A stretch of DNA of 64,000 bases, taken from contig JAVTVJ010000450.1 of the NCBI GenBank assembly GCA_034509425.1, forward strand, positions 620,001 through 684,000. Direction: 5' to 3'. The notes under the pieces were generated by a model that saw nothing but the letters and a program-made list of their open reading frames with translations, made no database searches and was not told the DNA's origin. The position numbers and the translations under genes are program-made. Shown here piece by piece: positions 24,031 to 36,134 of the stretch; positions within the stretch are counted from its first letter, which is position 1, and each line of letters begins with the position of its first letter. This DNA comes from Eopsaltria australis. Lineage: Eukaryota; Chordata; Aves; Passeriformes; Petroicidae.

Positions 24031-24057
24031 TTCTCTCTCTCTTTCTTTTTTTTTTTT
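24031..24057. repeat. Pyrimidine tract (TC)n followed by T12
   Basis: A short TCTCTCTCTC run leads into a T homopolymer. It is a simple repeat with no recognised role. Confidence 0.85.
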
Positions 24058-27000
24058 AAATCTAATGTGGTATTTGCAGATACCAACTTTATTTAGAACT
24101 GTCCTGTGGCTAATTTTTATAAGTATTTGTTCAATAAATGCATCTTCCTGAAGTCCCAAGATTAGTATTTGTCTCCCCAACACTGCAGCTCAAATATTTT
24201 TTGACAGAAATATTTACAGCTGAACTTAAGCTTTTGACAGAAATCTTCCAAGAATATCAGCACATCAAAGATCTCCATTTGAATTCAGTGTAGCTGCCAC
24301 TTTTTTCCTCTCTGCTTCATATGAAAAGATTCCTTTAGAATATCCTAAGGAAACTTTTGCAGCAGCGTGACTAAATTTTCATACAATTTGTAACTGCTTA
24401 ATTGTAATGAAGTCTGGGGAGAGCAGTACCCACTCACACAAATCAGGCTGCTGGGGACTAGCAGATATTGCTGAGAGGAGACAGATGTAATGGTGAAGCA
24501 GGATTACATTTAAAGGGCCACAGTTTCTTCTCACTCATCCCAACCACTAACAGCACATCTGGATGGAATATGGTCCTGGCTGAGAACAATGTGTGCAATG
24601 GGTAGAAATCTCCATTTTCCCAGTTCCCAGCCAGCTGGGAGCCTCTGAGGCCGCAGAGAAACTGAGGGCAGCTTGGAGCCACCCCCTCAGATGCTGCAGT
24701 TGAAGTCAGGGCAGGAGCAGATGGGTTTGTGTGGCTGAGACCTGTAATGGGCTCCCTGGTGCCCCTCCTCTGCACTGAGCAGATCTTGAACCTAGGCCAA
24801 CATACACTGAGCTCAGAAGGGTGCTTGAAGTAGCTTAATTAGGGAGAAGCTTTACAAAAGCTGTTCTTGTATAAAATAACTCGTTTACTAGCATAGAGTA
24901 TAGAAACAATTCAATTGCTTTCTACTTTCCATGTCCAACATGCTCCGTAGAGCTGAGGAGATCCCCTACAGCTTCTTAAGAAAGAATAACAGTGGAAATT
25001 ATTAAAAAAGAGTCTGATACACCAAAAATCCAGCAATTAAAAGCACCTAATATCATATCCATACTTTCATGTATCAGATGCTCCCAAACTGTTCTTGCTG
25101 CATGCCTGCATTCATTACAATATGTAAAACTGGGAGTGATAGTCATGGTCTTAAGTCAAATTATCCCACATCAAAAATCAGTCTCTGCTCTTCTACCTCA
25201 ATCTTGTCATGCTGCTGTGGCTCCAAACTCAACCACTTCCCTTAATATAATCCTTATCTTTAATGTTTCCCTCCCTTCACCCTCCCTGCACTTAAAAATT
25301 GCTTTGTACTGCAAAATGCAGCGAAGGATTTTTCGGAAGCAGGGAAAACCTCCCTGCAGTAATCTCTCCTCATATCCAACTGCCAATTTAGAAACCCAAG
25401 GTGTCAAAAAGCCTCCCAAGTGGCATTTTCCTCCCATATGTTTTTAAATGTTCCCTCCTCAAAGGTGACCCTTCTGAGATGCCACATCCCTGGCAGGAGC
25501 ACTCCACCTCTGAGTCCATCTGCTGGGAGCTGACACTTGAATCAGCTGGGAGGGGAGGGGACAGGCACCCACCCTGCTGGTGGCACAGAGAGGGATGAGC
25601 CCAGAGTCGGTGTTCAGGGGTGACCCAACACCTTCCTCATCTCAGCTGCTGCAAACAGAAACCTCCAGGATTTCCCTCATACGCTCTGGGAATGCCAAGT
25701 GGCAGAAAAAGAAATCATCCAAGCTAATTACTGCGAGAGTGGGACAAGTAAATGAGTCACAGCAACAGAAATCTCAGCAAATGCTTGTCCTTTCACCACG
25801 TTAAAACCTATTTCTCTTGGGAAAAATCAAAATAATTTCCCTTTCTTTAATGTTAATAAAAATCATGTCAGAAACACCAGCACAGGCTTATTGAAATGTG
25901 ACTAAATTTTAGATAGGTGGCTTCTTTGGAAAGCTATTCAAACATGCTAAATAATCTTTAATCAATGGAATGCTTTGCTTTTGATTTTTTGCATTAAGTG
26001 TTTTAAGATAAGAGAGGCTTTTAAAGCAACTTTCAGGTTCATGCCAGTCCTATGATACCTCTTCAAAGTTCAGAGCCATGGCTATGCATTCAAGTGCTGC
26101 ATTACTGAGAAAGGTACATCAGCTGGAAAATCAAAATATTATCACATGGCCATAAGGACATTATCTGGAAATGAAGATCAAGCAAAAATTTTCAACACGT
26201 ACAATAAATATTAGGGGAGGGTATTATTGTAAATGAACTGGAGAGTTAAATAGCATTATCACAGTGGAGAGAAACATACTTGTTTTTATTTCAAGAACGA
26301 ACAGGTGGAATATCTAGGGAGTGGGTAGGCTGAGATCCTTCCCATTGAATTTGATGACAGACTCCAAAAGGTGCAAACTCAGACCAACAAAATTATTACT
26401 TAGAAAAGCAGCAGGTTTCCTGCCTTGAGAGTTTAAAGATCCAAATCTCTCTGAGATCACTTTTCTGTGGAAATTCTTGGAAGGTAACTCTGGTATTGTG
26501 CTTTTCCCTGCACACGTGGGGAATCTGCATCTCTGAAAACAGGAGATGGTTTCAGTGCCAAAATTAAGTCAGGTGAGATTTATTGATGTGCAAATGTCTG
26601 CTCCTGGAGGAAAGATGTGCTGTGCAGTTTTAGAGGTGATTTTGGCCCTTTGCAGAGGATGCATGGTTTAAGCACTTTGCTCAGGCACCCAAATGATTCC
26701 TAAACTTCCCCTCATGGTGGAAAGATACTGGCATTTCTTGAAGGTTTTTCAGCCCAGTAGAGATCAGACTCCTACTTGGGGCATACAAACTGGGTGCATG
26801 GTAGTTTCTTTCCCCTGAGTTATTCCACTGTCCTAACAGGATATGCTAAGCACTATCAAAAACCCAGGAGTTTTCACCTAGGGTAAGTAATGCCCAAACA
26901 AGTGTTTTAGTACATTCACAGCTGCAGAAACAATGAGAAAATAATGTAATAGATATCGTATAATTATACAGATCACATAAAGAGGCTCTGTCTTCTACCA

Positions 27001-30000
27001 GGCTGACTTATTATTCCTCAATATATGACAAATTTCTACTCAGATGAAAAAAGTAAAGTTTTTCAGTAGAACTGCAGCAAGCCATTAAACCCTGCAGTCT
27101 GAGATGGTTTGCAATGTGTCTAACACACAGTACCAAGGGTATTGCAGGTCTCACTTCATGTCACATCAAGTCATTATTTTTTTTTATTGATGCATTACAT
27201 TCCTGGGTTTGGGATGGCAGAAGTTGCAGGGAGGTCTCTGAGGTGCAGGTCTGGGTAAAACAGAGCAGCAGGTCATGAGATATTTATCAAGTGATAATGG
27301 GAATGACCAAAAAAGAGATGAGGTGGGGACAAAGGCTTCTCCAGCTGGGAAGTTATGGAACACTTGGAGCCCAGAGCAGAGAGCTCAGTGGCAGCTGGCT
27401 GCCCTGACTCCCTGAAAAATTAATCACTGCAGATAAATGCATAAAAAGACAACACCTCAATCTGTTTTCCACTGAAGCTGGTGGCTAAATCCCCATGTCT
27501 TGTTGCTATCCACACTCCAGCCTGTGCCACGAGGCCCAGATGTGCTCACAGCAGTCCTGTTGCTGTGACAGAATAACACCAGTGGGTTTGTGAGTGGTGC
27601 CTGTGGAGAAAATCCACAGGACCTTGTCCCACCACTGTGTGCTCTCCTCTTGCTCCTTCTGCACCGTGCAGAATGAGCCCCCAGCTTTTGAGCCTTTGCA
27701 GTGTCAAAATTCCAGGTTTGTCCACTCACAGGGAGCTCACCTTGAGGAATTTACTTTTATTCCTCTGGATAAAAGCCTGATTTATGGTATATCCACTGAA
27801 AGTGATGGAGCTGTGACTGCACAAAGAGCTTTACCATCAGCATTTCCTGGTGTTCAGCAGATCCATTTGAAGCCCTGACACTCTTCTAACACTGGAGCAA
27901 CATTTGTCACTAATCTGCCACTGTTTTCAGTGGGCATTTTTGAAACCAAGGATTTCTTACACACAATGCAAAAGCACTTCATGATTTCAGAATTAGCACA
28001 TGAGCAAGTACCAAAGCAGACGTTGCAAAAGTGTCTTGGTCTAGAAACAGTCATTCTATGAATATTTTAATTGATAAAACCATATTGTAGAAATGTTCAT
28101 AGAAAATTAACACAAGTGGAGCACAGAATAGCCAAAGGAAATTAATTTACAAGTGTGATGGCATGAAAATTCCCAGGAGACACTGAGCAATTGAACTAAC
28201 CCTAGCTATATGAGCACTCTCTGTGCTTCCAACATCAGCATTACACTTGGAAGGAAAATTCTTCTACCTGCAGCAGATGCATAAAGGGCTGATAATGAAG
28301 CCCAGTTAGAAATCTTTCTGTGCTGCCTTGCACTTGCAGCATAAGCACCAATCCTGTGGAAAACAGCAGCAAGCTCCCACTCAAGGATAAGTTCACATCA
28401 TAAAGCACCTGCTATAAGTACCTTTACAGACTAAATAGGACAATGCCACTTGTGTTGTGAAAAAGAACATTTAACAGTGTGCAGCTATGTAATTATGGGC
28501 TGCCAGCAGCTGATACAACTCAGTGCTGGCATAACCACTGTGCAGACTTCACATTTACTGGGCCAGCTTTTTGGTTGAAGAAAATTGGTTGTAAAGATAA
28601 CACCTGGCAAAAGCATGAGGATCCCTGGGAAACAGCTCTGGGGAAAAGCGGGGTGGAATGCTACAACTGATAGGGCTGTGCTGGAGGCTTTCCTACCTCT
28701 TGCCCTGATCTCTCCATAACTCCACCACTTCCTCCCAACCCCAATATGTCAAATAAAGGGAACTTTCATGATCAAGAAGGTTTTCTGGGTGTGCAGCCAC
28801 ACTGAAAAGGGCTGCCCTACAGCAGCAATGAGCTCTGTGCAGGCATAAGTTTTGTGGAGATGTTTACGCATGCAAGAGTCTTGTTAAGGAGGTGAATCTT
28901 ATTTTTTGTGCTAATAGGAGTAAAATGGGTTGAATTAAGTTGGAAAATAGCCACTATATTTAATTATCAGATAGAAATCTGAGTTCAGGAGGCACAATTA
29001 ATCGTTGTACATGCAGCAGCAATACCCAGCACCTTGTGAAGTCAGGGAGGCTTTGCCACCAGCTCAACAAGCCAGGGTTCCCCTCTGTGTATGCACAGGA
29101 CTATAAACATTTCATAAATTATTGCAATCAAATCCAAATAAATATATTTAATAGACCAATCTTCTCAAGATTGATTCTGAAGAAGCTCTGTAAAATGATA
29201 CGTGCCTGTACATATAAAACATGGTGAAAAAAGGGCCCTTTCCCCTTATGTTTTAAATTACTGAATACTCCAGACTGGTTCCTTTGATTTTAATCTAAAA
29301 GGCTGAATTTTCAGATTGCCTAAAGATAAATGAATATTCGTCATCTGTCCCACTAACATTTTTCTAAGATATTGCTTCTCCTTTTGGCAAACCTGCTAAG
29401 ATTTGCTTCTCGTTTTTATCTTCTGTTGAAAAACCGAATTTGTTTTGAATGACAAATAATTCATTACAGAATTCATTTTTAACTTTTCTTGCCCGAGACA
29501 TCTTTTTGATGGTTTCAGGGCATTGTTCTAACCAAAGTATCAAATCCACTCTTCTATTTATTCCACTGTGCAGTTTTGTGTTTTGCTCTGGCAAGCTTCC
29601 AGCTGAATTAATTTGACATTCACTGATCAATCAAACTGTCTCATTACCACCTTCTGCCCGCCTTGTCATCATGGTCCACTGTTGACAGGAGTAAGGAATG
29701 AACATCCACAGGGTCACCTTCAGAAAATCTTTCATTTAATTGTCATAGACCTACTGCTAAGCCCTGAGGTTATCTGTGTGTCTCTCCTTTTCTCTTTACA
29801 AGTGTAGTGAATAATTTTACGTGGGCTCATGCCGTTCACAGATGTAGCCACTCCAGCAGAGTTATTTAAGCAGTGGCCTCAGTAATTACCCCAAGTGCTT
29901 GCATGAGGAGGATTGTTTTATTTCAAAAGCCACATGAATGACAGGCCAAGTGGACCATTCAGAGAAAAGTGTTCAGAAAGTGGTACAGAGAAAGACTGAC

Positions 30001-32456
30001 AAAACTCTCACCGTGGTATTATTTATATTCATTATGCAAGAAAGCCACTTGCCTTGTTTCCTTGTTGTATAGTACATTATTCCAATTAATTAATCTTTAT
30101 TATTTGTATTTTTATTATTCTTTATGAGTGCCAAGTGATATGCCCAAGACAGTAGCATGGCTCACCAGAAGAGGTACTCTGCCAGAGGATGTGCAATTTC
30201 TGTTTACATTTGGCAGAATTGACACCTGTAGCAACTGTTATGAACTTCTCATGGAATTAAAAATTATGTCTTCTGCAGGAGTTAGTTAGAGCATTTGGAA
30301 GGAGCTATCTGGTTTTTTGATTTTTTTTCTGTGTGGGTTTCAATTTCCCATAGGAAGACACACTTCTTAAACATTCTGTGATATTTTGTCATGGAGATAT
30401 TTTGTTCCACATTTCACAGGAATGTCCATGCCTTTCTACACATTACTGGAAAGGGAATTGAAGTCCTTTATATTCTCCTGAGATCATTGCAGCACAGGTT
30501 TGCTTTTCTTTAGTTACACATATTCATGGATTCTTCTAGCTTAGGAACATCCTGTCATCCGTTGCTACTGAGGATCACATAACACTGATCCTTATATACC
30601 ATTAGGTTTCCTAGGCAGCACAATTCTACCAGATTATGAATCTGATATTTCAGATTGCTTTTGTCTGAAAAACACTATTCCTCAGGCTTATTGTAAGATT
30701 TGAGCTGCTGTGGTGGAAAAGAAAGCATGATCTGATAGACAGGATTCATTTACTTCGATACCTTGCATTTTGTGTTGAATAACTTATCCTCTTTTCCTCC
30801 TATTTCTTGCAATTTTTCAATGAGAAAATGATTTCCATGATGCATATAAAGACCTTTCCTTTAATAAAGCTTTTGTCTGAGTGAGGTGCACATGTTTGGG
30901 CTTCTGTGTGTGCCCACACAGCAGCAAACACATCTCAGCATTGCAGATGTGCAAATTCTTAATTAATAACGACCCAATCACAAGCATTACACAGAAACTC
31001 CATCACTGCCACAACCTGGGTAGGGATGCTTTAACATGAGAGAAGCTGTGCCAGGAATGGGGTGGGGTTCCAACGAGTCAAAGTCATAAGACACCTTGGG
31101 GCCAATTTACTGCGCACTTAGAAACCAAAGGGTGTCATTAACTTTAAGAGGAAAGCTCACTCTGCAGTAAAGCAGAAGCCATCAAAGTGGAGATGGGAGA
31201 GTTAAAGGAGTTATTAAAAGGATGGGAAGTCGTTTTGCAGGAAGGCTCCTGGTGCTCTCCCCCAGTGCAAAGGGGAGTTGAGGTTTTGCCTCTCCAGTCC
31301 CAGAGAAGGTGCTTACCCACCAAGGATTTGTGGTCAGGTCTGCACAAGGGGTGTCTGAAGCAGAAATAATAATCTGCAAAACCATGACACTAGCAGAGAC
31401 AAAGCTGGAAGAAAAGCAAAAGTTGGGCCAACAAAAGGTAATTTTGTTAAAATTTATGACACTGATAAGAACATTATTTATTCAATCCTGAATAAATTCA
31501 TTGGGGTCTGCCCTATGACACGCAGGAAAAAGAAAACAAACCAACTTCTTTTTCTTGACATTCTGCCTGTTACAACAAATGTTTTCTATGTTCTTGGATT
31601 TAAAAAAAGGTTTAAAGGTGGTATTTTGAGTAAAGAAGATATTGTGTCTTACTTGAAGTGAACAAGTGTTTAGTTTTCTACCTGTCACGCAATCACTCCC
31701 TGAACTCCCTGCCCCTACATTTACAAATTCATAAAAAGTTCAAAAATTTGCCAAAATAAGCTGCTGAATTAATCATAGGAGACATCTATCAAACCCAAAA
31801 TTAATGTCACAGCCTAAGCAAGGGTCACCCACCAAACCCTTTCTACTGCACTCAGTCCCACCATGGACCAGCTCCATGTGCCAGGCAGCAGGGGAACCTC
31901 CAGGAAACAGAACCAACGTAGTGAGGAGGAGAATCAGATCTCTATACACCATTTTAAATAACATTTAATGCCATTTTTAATCAGTTTATGTAAATTTGGA
32001 GGCTTGAAGCTTTTCTGCACAATTTCCTCTTGGCCAGCTGATCAGGCCTTTGCCAGAACAGAAAAAGCTTGTGAGAATATCAGTCCCATAGGACATGGAA
32101 ATAAACTTATGAATCATTTGCTAAAAAATCAAAGAAAAAGGGGTCATGGAATACTTAAAATAGGCTTACACATTAAGGAAAAGAGGACTTGAGCATCTTC
32201 TCATTATTTTCATGGTACTATTCTGAAAATAGGCTGGAGCTCTGAGAAGTAGTGGATCTCATTTCTTTTTTAAAGCAGTATTAGTGTGGGTGAACTTTGT
32301 GGTCACATCTCCTGATTTTGAGCCATAGGACAGGGAGTTATGCAGGCATGGCAAAGAAAGGAAAGCATGCCAGAGATTTTACTTTGAATATGATTCAGGA
32401 CCTTGCTCTGATGCAAATTCTTAAGAAAGTGCAGAAGATTTCTCCTAACTTTGGTG

Positions 32457-32500
32457 CTCTAAAAAGACATCCCATTGGCACTCTAAAAAGACATCCCATT
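32457..32500. repeat. 24-bp tandem duplication (two copies)
   Basis: CTCTAAAAAGACATCCCATT occurs at 32,457-32,476 and again, identically, at 32,481-32,500, giving a 24-bp period. Identity between copies suggests a recent duplication. Because 24 is divisible by three, it appears in one plus frame as a repeated LKRHPI, but that frame belongs to a short unsupported ORF. Confidence 0.85.
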
Positions 32501-32598
32501 TCCAAATAAGAAGTCACACTCTCAATGTAGCTCATGAGAAATTACTGATTTGTTCCAAGGAATCTTTAACCAGCAGTGTAAAGGGACTTTTCAAACAA

Positions 32599-32665
32599 CC
32601 ATGGAATGATTTGGGTTGGAAGGGAACTTAAAATTCCAATCTCCAATTTGCAGCCCCCACATCCA
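32599..32665 (-). mobile_element. Truncated CR1 LINE 3' end
   Basis: The plus strand reads ATGGAATGATTTGGGTTGGA followed by AGGGAACTTAAAATTCCAAT. This is the familiar antisense start of the CR1 3' untranslated region (CR1 normally ends in repeats of ATTCTATG). Similarity fades within about 70 bases. It is a severely 5'-truncated copy, the usual outcome of CR1 insertion. The far boundary is uncertain. Confidence 0.65.
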
Positions 32666-32996
32666 CAATTTTTTTTGCATATTCTTCTACCTGCTGCCAC
32701 TCCTGTTGGGGGCTGCTGTGCCACCTGCCAAAGGTGTTTCAAAGGTTTGTTTGCCCACACTAAAGCCTCATCAGCCCTGAATTTCAGGTTCCAAGACTCC
32801 ATCTCTCAGCCCTGCACCCTGAACACCAAGCCCATATTCATTAATACAAGCAGAAGTGCAGAAGTACAATCCTGTTTCCACTGGGTGCCAAGAGAGATAT
32901 TTGTTGACATCAGGGGAATGCTTGAATTTTGTTTTCTACAGTTAAAGCTATAATAAGCTGAGAATCCTTTTATTTTCCTTCTTATTTACAATACAG

Positions 32997-33012
32997 AGTT
33001 GCAAGACAGATG
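32997..33012 (+). other. Splice-flanked 16-base interval (possible microexon, weak)
   Basis: A strong acceptor (a long pyrimidine run ending TTTACAATACAG) is followed 16 bases later by a good donor, ATG|GTAAGA. The spacing fits a microexon, but such pairs arise by chance at a noticeable rate in 64 kb and nothing else supports it. Confidence 0.12.
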
Positions 33013-33888
33013 GTAAGAACCCATCTAGCATAAAGAACAGGGTAGCTTTAATTGGCATTTCTGTTAAAAGGATTACTGTTTGATAAAGACTTGTATTTTG
33101 CCCTGCTAAAGGGAGGAAATTATATCTTTGATGGAGGCTTAGAATTGTGACTGAAGAAAGTATATATATCATTTTTGGGATGGATGGTTTATTTACAGCT
33201 GGCTCTGTAGCATTAGCTTATCAATTACCTCTCAAAATGTGATTTACCTATCTGGAGAAAAAAAACAAGCATTGTTTTTATTGTCTCTAATGATCAGTTC
33301 TCACAGTTCTTGTTATTCCCAGCTGCAATAAAATAGTTCTAATGACAGAAGTTTCAATGTATTCTGCCAAACTTCCACTGCTGTCAGCACAGAGTCAGCA
33401 CACATCTCTCCATCCTTCATTTTGTGTGATATTTCTTTCAGAGAGCACTTATATTCATTATGATGAGAGAAATGTTGGGGTTTTTTTTTCCCAGCTGGTT
33501 CATCTACATAGCTTTAAAAATGTATATGTTTATATAAAAAAACAAACAAACCCCAAGGAACTATCAAGAGAACTGAATATGTCTCACTGAAATTGAAGAC
33601 AATCTGTCACCCAAAGCTCATACAGGAAAAAGCCACAAAACGCCCATTAGACAGACAAGAGGGTACAAAACAGATCCCAAACACTTTCTATCACTGAAAC
33701 CTCTTAAGGATTCAGAAATCTCTCAGATATTTGTGCACAAATCTCACCCAATGCCTGAAATCTATCCATGGTGTGATTTTAAGAGGATCAAATGTGGTCT
33801 CAACCCAGAACATTTCCTTCCCTTTGCTCACCAAACCCCTGAGCTCAAACCCACGGTTCTAACACCATCCATAAGTAATGTCACTTAC

Positions 33889-33912
33889 CGAAGGACACAT
33901 TTTATCACCTAC
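33889..33912 (-). other. Splice-flanked 24-base interval (possible microexon, weak)
   Basis: On the minus strand an acceptor ending CTGTTTAACATAG is followed 24 bases later by TTCG|GTAAGTGA. The interval is a multiple of three and open in one frame, reading VGDKMCPS. Eight open codons are expected often by chance, and the gene context is unknown. Confidence 0.12.
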
Positions 33913-35452
33913 CTATGTTAAACAGGAAGATAATTTTAGGGAATTTCCTCCATTGTCCTTGATTGGTGACAATCCCAGCTCCACGAAGGAGAAGGCTGGC
34001 TTTTACCCTTCCCACTCTCTTCGTGGTAATTTGCATTTTTATTTGCTTGTGGGAAAAGGTTGGGACTACTCTGAATGAGCCTAAAATCTTAGAATTCAAC
34101 ATATTGACACCACAAGATTGACCAGTTATCATCAAGAGAAGAGTGAGCAAGGTTTTGCTCTTACCAGTGACAAATCCAAATGGAAATAGCAGCATCTTGG
34201 CACAGTATCAATAAGCACCAATAAGTGTGGCCATCCCAGTAATCTTTGAAACGTAAAACTTTTTACCTGGGAGTGACTCCTTTCTGTCTTATTTTCTGTC
34301 TCTTCAGCTGCTTACTGCTCAAGTGTTGGTAAATGAAGTCCTTCATACAGCAAAGGTTGTAAGCATGTGATTAACATTAAAATGGCCTGTCAGCAGTCTC
34401 CGAGTGGATTCCATCATGGGACTACTGAGGTGCTTAATGTTCAGCATGAATTAATTGCTCTGCCAGTTTAGAAGGTCTGTTTGCCATGTTGTGCCTATAT
34501 TACCGCTGTAAGTTAAATTACCACAGTCTATAAAACACCTTGTAGTCCATTTCTTCTGGATGAAAGGAGCTATGAAGAATAAATTGCAGTTTCTGAAACA
34601 CAAACACCCACCTGAAGTGATTATAGGAAAATGGTTGTGGATATATTTCTGTTCCACTTCAGTGTTGCGAAATTCGCTGCATCCTTTTCGTATCAGATAA
34701 TTCCAACTTGCTAATTTTCAAGTTTCACCATCACCAATTACAAGGAAAATGTCAAAATAATGGGAAGATAAGGCACCAGGGGTATCATTTCTCTATCAAT
34801 AAGCTGTCTCTATTCATAACTAAATTTAAAATAGAGCTCAGATATTGCATGTCAGAAATCGAGGTAAAAAAAATTCAAACAAGCATATTCCTACCCTGTG
34901 AGAAACCTGATTCAGACTAATTTTAGAACACATTAGCTACACATTGGAAAAAAGAGATGGAGCAAATATGTTTGTGCTAATATGGTCTTCAATCCCACAT
35001 TTCAAGGGGCATAGAAGCATGTCAAGCTCTTCCATCCTCTTTTGGCTCTCCTACAAGGAAATTGCATTAGTAAGTGGCATAAAATCATTCCATTTTGAGC
35101 AGTAACCTGACCCTTTGTTTTCAGTGGTGTCAGAACTGAGAGCTCAAAGGGACAATGGGAAAAGTTGGCACCCCAGAGACAGACAGACCACACATTTTTC
35201 CTATCAATCAAATTGTCTTTGTGCTCAGGTGGACTGAACTGAAGAGCATGGCTTGAATTAGACTTGCTGTCATAAATTCAGCCTGCTTGATACAGAAACT
35301 ACAGGTGAATGCCAGAATTAGGACTTTCTCAGTGATGTGGTGAACACGATACATTGCTCTTTGGATCATCCAAAATAGCTTAGAATAAAGCAGAAAAATT
35401 GTACTCTGACCTTGCAGACTGGTTACTGATGTGCTCTAAGGTACTCCAGGTG

Positions 35453-35472
35453 ATATATATATATATATATAC
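35453..35472. repeat. (AT)10 microsatellite
   Basis: Ten AT units in an uninterrupted alternating run, followed by ACACAG. It is a simple dinucleotide repeat, likely to be length-polymorphic. Confidence 0.93.
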
Positions 35473-35957
35473 ACAGCCCATAATATGTTGTAACCTTGCT
35501 CAGAAATAATGCAGGCGGAGTTGCACATGTGCATGAAGGTCCTGGGCAGTCCAGGCAGTGCCACCCACAGAAGGAAAGGCAGAGATACTTAGCCATAAGT
35601 GGCTCTGTTTACTCTATTTGGCATCTGAATCTATTTAGAGACAAATGTTTGACTGATGCCATCCTGTAATCAATTAAACTGACATCATCAGTTCTACTTG
35701 GCGATTTGGGAAAAATCATGTGGAAATTATTTGCTGTCTATAATTCAGGACAACCAAGGGAATTGGCTGAAAATGCAGTTTTCTTCCAGTGTACCTAAAG
35801 GAAACACCAGAATAACTGAAAAGCCATCTGTGACACTGAGCCTGCAGTGATGCTGACAGGACCCACGGTGCTGAGCCTCCCACCAGGCAGTGGCTGAACT
35901 TAACAGGATCATGAGCCAGACAAAGCACTGTAAATCACTGAACAATGTCTTGTCAAG

Positions 35958-36134
35958 CATTGGAAAAGGCTGTCCAGGGAAGTGAAGGAGTCACCATCCT
36001 TGGGAGTGCTAAAATATGTGTGGATGTGGCACTTGTGGACATGGCTTAATGGTGAACGTGGTGGTGGTGCCAAATTGATGGTTGGATTTTACAGCCTTTG
36101 AGCTCTTTTCCAACCTTAGTGATCTTATGACTCT
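35958..36134 (+). mobile_element. CR1 LINE 3' end, sense orientation
   Basis: The segment reads through the characteristic CR1 3' order: GGGAAGTGAAGGAGTCACCA, then GTGTGGATGTGGCACTTGTG, then TTTTCCAACCTTAGTGATCT, ending in a degraded ATTCTATG-like tail. It covers the end of ORF2 and the 3' untranslated region only. Scattered substitutions mark an old copy. Because CR1 truncates at the 5' end during target-primed reverse transcription, absence of the upstream part is normal. Confidence 0.87.

Larger units (their letters stand above)
23282..32598. other. Long unique stretch without a recognisable gene
   Basis: The longest ORF is 151 codons (plus, 24,992-25,447), initiated at GTG and without domains. 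The others are under 110 codons. No CR1, LTR or DNA transposon was recognised in more than 9 kb, which makes this the least repeat-laden part of the window. Weak exon-like intervals occur near 23,842-23,942 and 26,841-26,882 (plus), without recognisable peptides. Confidence 0.5.
33013..35957. other. Unique DNA with a possible conserved block
   Basis: ORFs are under 100 codons. The 34,200-34,560 part is repeat-free, carries a few CpGs and TTAATTA-type cores, and looks like conserved non-coding sequence. A pure AT dinucleotide run is at 35,453-35,472. A 24-base splice-flanked interval lies on the minus strand at 33,889-33,912. Confidence 0.45.

Noticed and set aside
24992..25447. 151-codon plus frame as a gene
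   Set aside because: It depends on a GTG start, has no recognisable motif, and is overlapped by a minus frame of 76 codons.
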